The notes: generated by a model from the sequence alone, not told the origin. A stretch of 7,073 nucleotides of DNA from Dokdonella sp. (GCA_030150315.1 JASLGB010000053.1:1-7073); one strand, 5' to 3'; counted from the first letter of the stretch, positions 1-5,952 are shown. Translations and numbers: made by a program.

Positions 1-1
1 C

Positions 2-754
2 GTCCCGGTTCCGGTTCCGGTTCAGGCTCCGGTGTCGCAGCCGAAGCCGGCCCCCGTACCGGTCGCGGCTCCGGCAGCGGCGCACGCTGCGGCTCCGGTT
101 GCGGCGGTTCCCGCACCGGCTGCCAAGCCGGTCGCCAAGCCCGCTCCGTCGCTGGTTTCCCTGCCAGCGGCAGCGGAGCCGGCGGCAGCCGATGACGAGG
201 CTGTTCGTGACCGCATGCGCCAGTCGCTGATCGAAGGTCGCGCGGCGCAGGGGCCGATGCCGGTATCGGCCCTCGCCTCGGGCGACGTGGTCTACGTCGA
301 CGGCCCGGTGCGCGGCGTGGTTCGCCGCGAAGGCACCAAGGCGATGCTGTACTGGCTGGAGGGCGACGTGGACCTGCGCCGCAGCGAGCTGAAGCCGCTG
401 GCCGCCAACCGCTACCAGGTACTCGGTTCGATCATCGGCGAGGGCACGTTGCGCCCCGAGTTCGACACCTCGGCCGCCGAGCTGGTGGCGAAGGTCCCGG
501 GCGATGGCACGGCCGAGCGACTGAAGCTGGAGCAGACCTACAACAACGGTCGCAACATCCGCGACCTGCTGAGCCCGACGCAGCTGGTGGCGGGCGACGT
601 GCTGTACGCCAGTGGCGATGCCGTGGTCATCGCGCGCCGCGAAGGCAGGAACCTGTCGCGCTACTGGCTCGATGGACAGCTGGATCTGCGCCAGTCGGCG
701 ATTCGCGCGGATGGCGAAGGCAAGTACCGAGTGGTTGGCAACGTCGCGCGCTGA
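2..754 (+). CDS. Ala/Pro-rich protein with two diverged copies of a ~56-residue unit (5' end outside window)
   Basis: The reading frame is open from the left edge, so the N-terminus is missing; a GTG at 32 is in frame but the same Pro-Val-rich sequence continues upstream of it, so it is unlikely to be the start. Of the 250 visible residues, about the first 60 form a low-complexity Ala/Pro/Val linker, beginning with three exact CCGGTT hexamers (5-22) that encode Pro-Val pairs. A charged helix-like stretch follows (DDEAVRDRMRQSLIEGR), then two related units (266-433 and 578-745) joined by about 48 residues containing ERLKLEQTYNNGRNIRDLL. Each unit has the pattern GDV-x-Y, RREG, YWL-[ED]-G, DLR-x-S, Y-x-V-x-G. 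I do not recognise the family. The linker suggests a C-terminal domain tethered to something upstream, possibly an envelope or multidomain protein, but this is inference. The gene ends at TGA 752-754, just before a terminator hairpin. Confidence 0.8.
   Translation, partial: VPVPVPVQAPVSQPKPAPVPVAAPAAAHAAAPVAAVPAPAAKPVAKPAPSLVSLPAAAEPAAADDEAVRDRMRQSLIEGRAAQGPMPVSALASGDVVYVDGPVRGVVRREGTKAMLYWLEGDVDLRRSELKPLAANRYQVLGSIIGEGTLRPEFDTSAAELVAKVPGDGTAERLKLEQTYNNGRNIRDLLSPTQLVAGDVLYASGDAVVIARREGRNLSRYWLDGQLDLRQSAIRADGEGKYRVVGNVAR
266..433 (+). repeat. Protein repeat unit, copy 1
   Basis: This encodes 56 residues starting SALASGDVVYVDG and containing RREG, YWLEG, DLRRS and YQVLG. It aligns without gaps to copy 2, with 21 of 56 residues identical by hand count. 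The GDV-Y-G start and the regular hydrophobic/charged alternation suggest a small beta-rich fold. That fold is inference. Confidence 0.7.
578..745 (+). repeat. Protein repeat unit, copy 2
   Basis: This encodes 56 residues starting TQLVAGDVLYASG and containing RREG, YWLDG, DLRQS and YRVVG. It sits at the extreme C-terminus, three codons before the stop. The copies have diverged well beyond DNA-level repetition, so the duplication is old and probably maintained by function. Confidence 0.7.
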
Positions 755-778
755 TCGCACTGCAGTTGCCTGGCAACG

Positions 779-812
779 AAAAACGCCGCGCCTGGAAGGG
801 CGCGGCGTTTTT
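779..812. terminator. Bidirectional intrinsic terminator between convergent genes
   Basis: A perfect 14-base inverted repeat (aaaaacgccgcgcc at 779-792, ggcgcggcgttttt at 799-812) encloses a 6-base loop. The stem is GC-rich, with five A on the left and five T on the right, so either strand yields a hairpin followed by a U run. It lies 24 bases past the stop of the plus-strand gene and 22 bases past the stop of the minus-strand permease, as expected for a shared terminator of convergent units. Confidence 0.92.
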
Positions 813-834
813 CATTTCCGGATCGGACGGAAGC

Positions 835-1818
835 TCAGGCGTTGACTTCGATGCGGCGCTTGCGCAGCCAGATCGCGGCGGCGATGAGCACCACGCCGGC
901 AGCGGCGCCGACCCACACGTCGACCGATCCCAGCACGGCGTACACGTTTGACGGATCGAAGGCGCCCACGACGTGCGCGTCGTTGGCGATGTCGAGCGAA
1001 ATCCGCGATTTGGCCAGGTTGAATTCGCCGCCTGCCAGCCAACTGCCGGGAAACACGCTGCCCAGCAGTCGGCCCAGCGCATAGCCGAGCGGGAAATTGC
1101 CGGCCAGATGCGGCGCGCCGAGCAGGCCGAGCCACTTGTCCGCGACCACCACGATGATCGGAACCAGGACCGCCCAGACAAACGGCTTGCTGCGGACAAA
1201 GGCCGACCAGAACAGCAGCCAGCCCACCGCGGGCAGCATCCACAGTGCGCCGATCGGCAGCATCGCGACGAAGCGCGCAAACATGCCGAGCGGGTGCGAG
1301 GCCCAGACCAGCGGCAACAGATTGACGCCGTGCAGGGCGACCCAGGCGCAGAGCAGGGCCAGCAGGACGAGATAGGCCGCAGTCGCGATCACCAGCGCGA
1401 TCAGCGGCATCACGAACATGGCCGACAAGGCTTTCGAGAGCACCGTCTCGGTGTCCGACAACGGCAGCGACTTCCAGAACAGGATGCTGCGGTCGCGGCG
1501 ATCGTCGTAGAGCGCGCCGAGCAGGTAGAAGAACGTCACGAAGAACAGGCCAATGCTGGTGATGCCGACGAAGACCACCTGCATCATGTCGAGGGCATTG
1601 GCCACCTTGGCGATCGCGGATGCGTCCAGGCGCTGGCGCAATTCACCGAGCGGCACGCCGAACTGGATGTGGCTGTCGCTGACGCCGCGCAGTTCCGCGC
1701 TGACGATGCCGATCAGGGTCAGCAGCATGATCACGGCCATGGTCCAGAACGGGGTCCACAGGAATCCGCCACGGTGTTCCCAGTATTCGCGCTTGAGAAG
1801 CAGCGGCAGGTGGTTCAT
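835..1818 (-). CDS. ABC-2 type transporter permease subunit
   Basis: This 327-residue integral membrane protein is the channel-forming partner of the ATPase encoded just upstream. It starts MNHLPLLLKREYWEHRGGFLW, a typical N-terminus of small ABC-2 permeases: a charged amphipathic segment, then a membrane span at about 22-42. Further hydrophobic spans lie near 80-104, 128-162, 180-208, 212-232 and 299-318. A cytoplasmic loop after the second span reads DDRRDRSILFWKSLPLSD (105-122), a conserved signature of this permease group. A basic tail (RKRR) ends the protein. Its ATG shares ATGA with the ATPase stop, and AAAGGA lies 7 bases upstream inside the ATPase gene, so translation is probably coupled. 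It is the last gene of the operon, followed by a terminator. The substrate cannot be read from sequence; relatives in GntR-ABC operons are linked to envelope stress or peptide antibiotics. An open frame extends upstream to about 2439, but that part is out-of-frame shadow of the ATPase gene. Confidence 0.9.
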   Translation of the reverse strand: MNHLPLLLKREYWEHRGGFLWTPFWTMAVIMLLTLIGIVSAELRGVSDSHIQFGVPLGELRQRLDASAIAKVANALDMMQVVFVGITSIGLFFVTFFYLLGALYDDRRDRSILFWKSLPLSDTETVLSKALSAMFVMPLIALVIATAAYLVLLALLCAWVALHGVNLLPLVWASHPLGMFARFVAMLPIGALWMLPAVGWLLFWSAFVRSKPFVWAVLVPIIVVVADKWLGLLGAPHLAGNFPLGYALGRLLGSVFPGSWLAGGEFNLAKSRISLDIANDAHVVGAFDPSNVYAVLGSVDVWVGAAAGVVLIAAAIWLRKRRIEVNA

Positions 1819-2696
1819 GCGTAGGTTCCTTTCATGGTGGCGACGAACAGGTCGGCGACGCTGGGTTTGTGCAGTTCCCCCAGGTTCGCCAGTCGCGAGC
1901 GTTCGATGCCGTCGAACAGGAAGATCGACTTGCCGAAAATCTGTCGTTCGTTGATCGGGCCGAGCGCGCGCGCTTCGGCGACGCGGTCCGGGTTGACCAT
2001 GACCTCCGCATAGCGCTCGCCGACTTCGTCCATGGTTGCGGCCAGTGCGATGCGACCGTCGCGGATGAACATCAGGTCGGTCAGGATGTGCTCGATCTCC
2101 TCGACCTGGTGCGTGGTCACGATGATCGTTTTCTGTTCGTCGAAATAGTCCGACAGCAGGCTTTCGTAGAAGGCCTTGCGGTAGAGGATGTCCAGGCCCA
2201 GCGTCGGCTCGTCCAGCACCAGCAGCTTTGCGTCGATCGCCATGACCAGGGCCAGATGCAACTGCACGATCATGCCCTTGGACAGCTCGCGCACGCGCAT
2301 GCCCGGTTCCAGCTTGGTGTGGACGAGGAAATTCAGGCATTTCTCGCGCGAGAACCGCGGATGCACGCCGCCGACGAATTCGATCGCCTCGCGCACGCGC
2401 AGCCAGCGCGGCAGGACCGCGACGTCGGCGATGAAGCACACCTGCTCCATCAATGCGGCGCGCTGCGTGCGCGGATCGAGACCGAGCACCGACAGGTCGC
2501 CGTCGAAGTCGGTGAGGCCGAGGATGGCCTTGAGCGCCGTCGTCTTGCCGGCGCCGTTCGGGCCGATCAGGCCGACGATGCGGCCGCTGTCGATGTCGAA
2601 ATCGACGTGGTCCAGCGCCTTGGTTGCGCCGAAATGCTTGATGAGGCCGCGCGCGCGGATGATCGGCGCGTGGGTGGTGACGGGGACGGAGTTCAT
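1815..2696 (-). CDS. ABC transporter ATP-binding protein (YtrB-like)
   Basis: This is a 293-residue cytoplasmic ATPase that should power the adjacent ABC-2 permease. Visible motifs in order: Walker A GPNGAGKTT (45-53), signature LSKGM (138-142) in place of the usual LSGGQ, Walker B LLVLDE (158-163) followed by PTLGLD with its D-loop aspartate (169), and the H-loop histidine (196, TTHQVEEIEH). The Q-loop region reads CFIADVAVLPRW (87-98) and lacks the usual glutamine, a variant I associate with ATPases of GntR-ABC operons. The C-terminal ~70 residues are a regulatory or dimerisation tail. The start is set by ATG 2696, which overlaps the GntR stop as ATGA and has GAGGAA 5 bases upstream. The stop overlaps the permease start in the same way. 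An in-frame extension to 3101 is open, but it runs through the GntR gene in another frame and is not real. Confidence 0.93.
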   Translation of the reverse strand: MNSVPVTTHAPIIRARGLIKHFGATKALDHVDFDIDSGRIVGLIGPNGAGKTTALKAILGLTDFDGDLSVLGLDPRTQRAALMEQVCFIADVAVLPRWLRVREAIEFVGGVHPRFSREKCLNFLVHTKLEPGMRVRELSKGMIVQLHLALVMAIDAKLLVLDEPTLGLDILYRKAFYESLLSDYFDEQKTIIVTTHQVEEIEHILTDLMFIRDGRIALAATMDEVGERYAEVMVNPDRVAEARALGPINERQIFGKSIFLFDGIERSRLANLGELHKPSVADLFVATMKGTYA

Positions 2697-3061
2697 TTCG
2701 ATTCCTCGCGCGCGGTCTGGCGCATCAGTTCGCCGAGATCGAGCCCGAGGCGCAGCAGGCGCGCATGCAGCGCCGGCCATTCCTCGCTCAGGAAGCGCTC
2801 GCGTTCGGATTTGAGCAGCGCTTCGCGCGCGCCCTCGGTGACGTACATGCCCAACCCCCTTCGTTTTTCGACCAGGTTTTCGTCGACCAGCTCTTGGTAC
2901 GCCTTCGAGACCGTGATCGGATTGATCTGGAAATCGCCGGCGACCTGGCGGACCGACGGCAACGCGTCGCCCTGTTTCAGGACTCCGTCGAGGATCATCG
3001 CCACCACGCGGTCGCGCAGTTGGCGATAGATCGGCGTCGAGTCGTTCCAGGCGATGCTCAT
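2693..3061 (-). CDS. GntR-family transcriptional regulator, short YtrA type
   Basis: This 122-residue DNA-binding protein probably represses its own operon. It opens MSIAWNDSTPIYRQLRDRVV, followed by a complete GntR winged helix-turn-helix (about 10-76) with LPSVRQVAGDF and NPITVSKAYQELVDENLVEKRRGLGMYV. Only about 45 residues follow, a short helical tail (LLKSERERFLSEEW, then Leu-rich) typical of the YtrA subfamily, which lacks the large ligand domain of other GntR proteins. Dimers of this type bind palindromes, and one overlaps the operon's -10 box. Three in-frame ATGs occur at 3070, 3067 and 3061. I chose 3061 because AAGGA at 3075-3071 is then 9 bases away; 3070 abuts that site directly, though it would form an ATGA overlap with the preceding gene. 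The stop overlaps the ATPase start. In Bacillus, YtrA regulators respond to cell-wall antibiotics (family knowledge); the signal here is unknown. Confidence 0.92.
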   Translation of the reverse strand: MSIAWNDSTPIYRQLRDRVVAMILDGVLKQGDALPSVRQVAGDFQINPITVSKAYQELVDENLVEKRRGLGMYVTEGAREALLKSERERFLSEEWPALHARLLRLGLDLGELMRQTAREESK

Positions 3062-3066
3062 TACCA

Positions 3067-3426
3067 TCATTCCTTGCTGAGGCGGGGTGCGGATTTGCCA
3101 AACGAATAGTAGGGCATGGCCAGGCCGCCGCTGGCGCTCAACGGCTGGCCGACGTGACGGCTGTCGCCAATCAGCGCGGTTTCTTCGCCCGATTCGTCGA
3201 GACTGGCGAGCCTGCGTTCGGCACGGCTCGGGCGCACGATGATGCCCGGCAGCTGGAAGACTTCGACATCCGGGCGCACGACGATCGTCGGCAGCAGGAC
3301 GGCGTTCTCGACGCCCGTCGAAACGGTCGGTGCGGAACGATCCGACGGAGTCAGGGCAAGAATCGCAAGTCCGGTGGCGGAGAGGGCGGCGGCAAGGGCG
3401 ATGGAGTGGTGCAGTCGGTTGGACAT
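3067..3426 (-). CDS. Small membrane-anchored hypothetical protein leading the GntR-ABC operon
   Basis: This 119-residue protein is of no family I can name. The N-terminus has a short basic/polar start (MSNRLHHS) and one hydrophobic segment (about 9-26), followed by SDRSAPTV. This fits an uncleaved signal anchor or a signal peptide; no lipobox cysteine is present. The rest is predicted outside the membrane and contains two copies of a short motif, LPTIVVRP (45-52) and LPGIIVRP (59-66), separated by six residues. A polar region (LDESGEETALIGDSR) and a Ser/Lys-rich end follow. GAGGAG lies 6 bases before the ATG. It is the first gene after the operon promoter, and its stop is five bases before the chosen GntR start (or overlaps the earliest GntR ATG). 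Position suggests an accessory or sensing role for the transporter; that is inference. Confidence 0.8.
   Translation of the reverse strand: MSNRLHHSIALAAALSATGLAILALTPSDRSAPTVSTGVENAVLLPTIVVRPDVEVFQLPGIIVRPSRAERRLASLDESGEETALIGDSRHVGQPLSASGGLAMPYYSFGKSAPRLSKE
3071..3075 (-). promoter_or_regulatory. Ribosome binding site that decides the GntR start
   Basis: The minus strand reads AAGGA immediately followed by ATGATGGTAATG. The Shine-Dalgarno match is too close to the first ATG, 3 bases from the second and 9 bases from the third (3061), which favours the third. It lies inside the last codons of the preceding small gene, so translation is likely coupled. Confidence 0.65.
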
Positions 3427-3457
3427 GGTGTGCTCCTCGGGTAGGCTTATGAGCTAG

Positions 3458-3480
3458 TGGTGTAGTGAACTATAACACCA
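3458..3480. promoter_or_regulatory. Probable GntR (YtrA-type) operator overlapping the -10 box
   Basis: An inverted repeat with perfect 6-base arms, TGGTGT and ACACCA, and an 11-base centre covers the -10 hexamer and the expected transcription start of the minus-strand operon. GTGT-N-ACAC half-sites resemble those known for YtrA-type repressors, although the spacing differs from the Bacillus consensus as I recall it. Binding here would block RNA polymerase, implying autorepression. Confidence 0.6.
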
Positions 3481-3496
3481 TGCTCAACGCCGTCAA
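3469..3496 (-). promoter_or_regulatory. Sigma-70 promoter of the GntR-ABC operon
   Basis: On the minus strand TTGACG (3496-3491) and TATAGT (3474-3469) are separated by 16 bases, each hexamer one mismatch from consensus. The expected start is near 3462, giving a leader of roughly 36 bases ending in GAGGAG and the ATG at 3426. Such a strong promoter in GC-rich DNA fits a unit held down by a repressor. A small hairpin-capable repeat (AGCAC-AATC-GTGCT, 3496-3509) abuts the -35 box. Confidence 0.75.
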
Positions 3497-3605
3497 GCAC
3501 AATCGTGCTGCGGCTTCAACCTGAACGGATTGCCGGCTGGTGCCGCGCGGCAGGGAACCTTGCGGTGTCCTGCTTTTCCAAGCGCCCGATCGCTGAAATT
3601 GCGGT

Positions 3606-3634
3606 TTGCCATCGCCGGATACCGCGGCCACAAT
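3606..3634 (+). promoter_or_regulatory. Candidate promoter of the FKBP isomerase gene
   Basis: TTGCCA (3606-3611) and CACAAT (3629-3634) are 17 bases apart, matching the sigma-70 consensus at 5 and 4 of 6 positions. Transcription from near 3641 would leave a leader of about 80 bases before AGGAG (3711-3715) and the ATG at 3721. The rest of the divergent intergenic region (3481-3605) shows no gene that I can support. Confidence 0.45.
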
Positions 3635-3720
3635 ACGCGGCCCGCATGTCGGCAATCCCGCCGTGAAGGCGAGCCGCCGGGTTTGCAGGCCGGCCCCCAT
3701 CGAAATATTCAGGAGCAGAA

Positions 3721-4470
3721 ATGACGCGTTTCGTGCAGAAGTCCCTCGTGGCCGCGCTGGTGGCCAGTTTCGCGGTCGGCAACGCGCTTGCGGCCGATCC
3801 CGCCCCCGCGGCGAAGCCGGCAGTCGCGCTCGACAAGAACAAGATCAGCACCATGGTTGGCATGGACGTTGGCCGTGGCCTCGTCCAGATCAAGGATGAA
3901 ATCGACCTCAAGGTCGTGCAGCAGGCGCTCGAGGCGACCGTGAAGGGCGAGAAGACTTCGCTGACGCAGGAGCAGGCGCAGGAAGTCCGTCAGGCCTTCA
4001 TGCAGCAGCTGCAGCAGAAGCGCGTGGCCGAGCAGAAGGTCATCGCGGACAAGAACAAGAAGGCCGGAACCGACTTCCTCGCCGCCAACAAGGGCAAGGC
4101 CGGTGTGAAGACGACCGCGTCGGGCCTGCAGTATCTGGTCGAAAAGGAAGGCAAGGGCGCCAAGCCCAAGGCCACCGACACGGTCAAGGTGAACTACCTC
4201 GGCACCAAGATCGACGGCGAGAAGTTCGACAGCTCCTACGATCGCGGCCAGCCGGCCACGTTCCCGCTGAACGGCGTGATCAAGGGCTGGAGCGAAGGCC
4301 TGCAGCTGATGCCGGTCGGCTCGAAGTACAAGTTCTTCATCCCGTCCGACCTGGCTTATGGCGAGAACGGCCCGGGTCAGATCGGCCCGAATGCGACGCT
4401 GGTGTTCGAAGTCGAGCTGCTCGACATCGAGAAGCCGGTTGCCGACGCCAAGGGCGGCGACAAGAAGTAA
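3721..4470 (+). CDS. Exported FKBP-type peptidyl-prolyl cis-trans isomerase (FkpA/Mip-like)
   Basis: This 249-residue periplasmic or envelope folding factor catalyses proline cis-trans isomerisation and usually also acts as a chaperone. A signal peptide is clear: MTRFVQK, a hydrophobic core, and cleavage after ALA (residue 24). A Pro/Ala-rich spacer leads into the alpha-helical dimerisation domain (about 38-125), which includes a Gln-rich coiled-coil-like helix (QEQAQEVRQAFMQQLQQKR, 83-101). The FKBP domain occupies about 130-236. Residues equivalent to the FKBP12 pocket are all present: Y159, F169, D170, V186-I187, W190, Y213 and F229. Length and architecture match FkpA/Mip/FklB proteins; without a comparison I would not assign one symbol. 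The Lys-rich tail (AKGGDKK) is unremarkable. The start is supported by AGGAG five bases upstream and by the signal peptide. The gene appears monocistronic, with its own candidate promoter and a strong terminator. Confidence 0.95.
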   Translation: MTRFVQKSLVAALVASFAVGNALAADPAPAAKPAVALDKNKISTMVGMDVGRGLVQIKDEIDLKVVQQALEATVKGEKTSLTQEQAQEVRQAFMQQLQQKRVAEQKVIADKNKKAGTDFLAANKGKAGVKTTASGLQYLVEKEGKGAKPKATDTVKVNYLGTKIDGEKFDSSYDRGQPATFPLNGVIKGWSEGLQLMPVGSKYKFFIPSDLAYGENGPGQIGPNATLVFEVELLDIEKPVADAKGGDKK

Positions 4471-4487
4471 GCGTTTTCCCGAGTCTG

Positions 4488-4526
4488 CACGAAAGGCGCG
4501 CCCGTCCCGGCGCGCCTTTCGTGTTT
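4488..4526 (+). terminator. Intrinsic terminator after the FKBP gene
   Basis: A perfect 15-base stem (cacgaaaggcgcgcc at 4488-4502, ggcgcgcctttcgtg at 4509-4523) with loop cgtccc is followed by TTT and then a C. The stem is very strong but the T run is short, so some readthrough into ugd is possible. It begins 17 bases past the isomerase stop. Confidence 0.85.
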
Positions 4527-4534
4527 CAGGGCCC

Positions 4535-4540
4535 TAGAAT
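4535..4540 (+). promoter_or_regulatory. Candidate -10 box for ugd
   Basis: TAGAAT matches the sigma-70 -10 consensus at 5 of 6 positions and sits between the upstream terminator and ugd. No acceptable -35 box exists at 16-18 bases, where the terminator stem lies. The ten bases directly after it (CGGCCCGCAT, 4541-4550) recur after the -10 box of the FKBP promoter, which supports a promoter here. Confidence 0.35.
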
Positions 4541-4587
4541 CGGCCCGCATCCTTGCCGAAAAGCCGGCGACAGCACGAGGAAATCCC

Positions 4588-5931
4588 ATGCGCGTGACGA
4601 TCTTCGGAACCGGTTACGTTGGTCTGGTCACCGGTACCTGCCTTGCCGAGGTCGGCAACGACGTGGTCTGCGTGGATGTCGATGCCGACAAGATCGCGCG
4701 TCTGGAGCGCGGCGAGATCCCGATCTACGAGCCCGGCCTTGAGCCGCTGGTGCGCGACAATCACGCGCGCGGGCAATTGCGCTTCACCACCGATGCTGTC
4801 AGTGCGATCGGCCATGCGCAGATCATCTTCATCGCGGTCGGCACGCCGCCGGATGAGGACGGCAGTGCCGACCTCAAGCATGTGCTTGCGGTGGCACGCA
4901 CGATCGGCGGCACGCTCGATCGCTACGCCGTCGTGGTCAACAAGTCGACGGTGCCGGTGGGGACGGCCGATTCCGTGCGCAAGACCATCGCGGCCGAACT
5001 TGCGGCACGCGGCGCCGAGGTCGGATTCGACGTGGTTTCCAATCCCGAATTCCTGAAGGAAGGCGACGCCGTGCAGGATTGCCTGCGCCCCGACCGCATC
5101 GTCATCGGCGCCGACAGTGCGCGCGCCATCGACCTGCTGAAGGCGCTGTACGCGCCGTTCAACCGCAACCACGAGCGCATCGTGTTGATGGACGTGCGCT
5201 CCGCGGAGCTGACCAAGTACGCCGCCAACGCGATGCTGGCGACCAAGATCAGTTTCATGAATGAAATCGCCAACATCGCCGAAAAGGTCGGGGCCGACGT
5301 CGAGCTCGTGCGTCGCGGCATCGGCTCCGATCCGCGCATCGGCTACCACTTCATCTACCCGGGGGCGGGATACGGCGGTTCGTGCTTTCCGAAGGATGTG
5401 AAGGCGCTCGAGCACACGGCGCGCCTGCATGGCCACGAGCCGCGCCTGCTGACGGCCGTCGAAGCGGTCAACGCCTCGCAGAAACACAAGCTGTTCGACC
5501 TGCTGCAGCGCCACTTCGGCGTCGACTTGGGCGGCCGCACGATTGCCGTGTGGGGACTGGCGTTCAAGCCCAATACCGACGACATGCGCGAAGCGCCCAG
5601 CCGCACCCTGCTGGAGCAGCTGTGGCAGGCCGGCGCGAAGGTGCGCGCGTACGATCCTGAGGCCGGCGCGGAAACCACGCGCCTGTACGGCACGCGCGAC
5701 GATCTTGCGCTGTGCGGCCAGTACGAAGCGCTCGAAGGCGCGGATGCGCTGGTCATCGTGACCGAGTGGAAGGCATTCCGCAGCCCGGACTTCGAGCGCC
5801 TCCGCGGCCAGCTGAAGCGGCCGGTCGTGTTCGACGGCCGCAACATCTTCGATCCGGCCACGGTCGAAGGCGCCGGCCTTGCCTACTACGGCATCGGTCG
5901 GGGCCGCAGCGTGATGCGTCCGCAAGGCTGA
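4588..5931 (+). CDS. ugd: UDP-glucose 6-dehydrogenase
   Basis: This cytoplasmic enzyme oxidises UDP-glucose twice with NAD+ to give UDP-glucuronate, a precursor for exopolysaccharide, capsule or lipid A modification. The 447 residues are the usual bacterial length. The N-terminal Rossmann domain opens MRVTIFGTGYVGLVTG (GxGxxG at 7-12) with the acidic NAD-ribose residue in VCVDVD (D30). The central domain carries NKSTVPVGT (T121), NPEFLKEG (E154, E158) and LTKYAANAMLATKISFMNE (K210, N214). The catalytic cysteine is C266 in GYGGSCFPKD, with D270 four residues on. The C-terminal UDP-binding domain has GLAFKPNTDDMREAPS (323-338) and ends with VFDGRNIFDP. No key residue is missing. GAGGAAA at 4577-4583 lies four bases before the ATG. 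The hairpin upstream isolates it from the isomerase gene. Related sugar dehydrogenases such as GDP-mannose dehydrogenase share the fold; the overall sequence pattern favours UDP-glucose. Confidence 0.97.
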   Translation: MRVTIFGTGYVGLVTGTCLAEVGNDVVCVDVDADKIARLERGEIPIYEPGLEPLVRDNHARGQLRFTTDAVSAIGHAQIIFIAVGTPPDEDGSADLKHVLAVARTIGGTLDRYAVVVNKSTVPVGTADSVRKTIAAELAARGAEVGFDVVSNPEFLKEGDAVQDCLRPDRIVIGADSARAIDLLKALYAPFNRNHERIVLMDVRSAELTKYAANAMLATKISFMNEIANIAEKVGADVELVRRGIGSDPRIGYHFIYPGAGYGGSCFPKDVKALEHTARLHGHEPRLLTAVEAVNASQKHKLFDLLQRHFGVDLGGRTIAVWGLAFKPNTDDMREAPSRTLLEQLWQAGAKVRAYDPEAGAETTRLYGTRDDLALCGQYEALEGADALVIVTEWKAFRSPDFERLRGQLKRPVVFDGRNIFDPATVEGAGLAYYGIGRGRSVMRPQG

Positions 5932-5952
5932 TCGCCTCCTGCCCCGCGTGAA

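Noticed and set aside
32..34. GTG as the true start of the first gene
   Set aside because: The same Pro/Val-rich coding pattern continues in frame to the left edge, and no ribosome binding site precedes it.
973..1824. 283-codon open frame on the plus strand
   Set aside because: It is antisense to the permease, and its translation is dominated by Gln, Arg, Asp and His with no hydrophobic core or motif.
1819..2439. Possible N-terminal extension of the permease (fusion protein)
   Set aside because: The upstream frame is out of register with the ATPase gene and reads Arg-rich nonsense. A proper ATG with a ribosome binding site exists at 1818.
1869..3029. 386-codon open frame on the plus strand
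   Set aside because: It is the antisense shadow of the ATPase and GntR genes, with low-complexity Asp/Arg/Gln-rich translation.
2697..3101. Possible N-terminal extension of the ABC ATPase
   Set aside because: It overlaps the GntR gene in another frame. The ATG at 2696 has a good ribosome binding site and the usual ATGA overlap.
4534..5925. 463-codon open frame on the minus strand
   Set aside because: It is the exact antisense shadow of ugd, which has all catalytic motifs. GC-rich codon bias leaves the opposite frame open, and the translation is rich in Arg, Ala, His and Asp with no domain.
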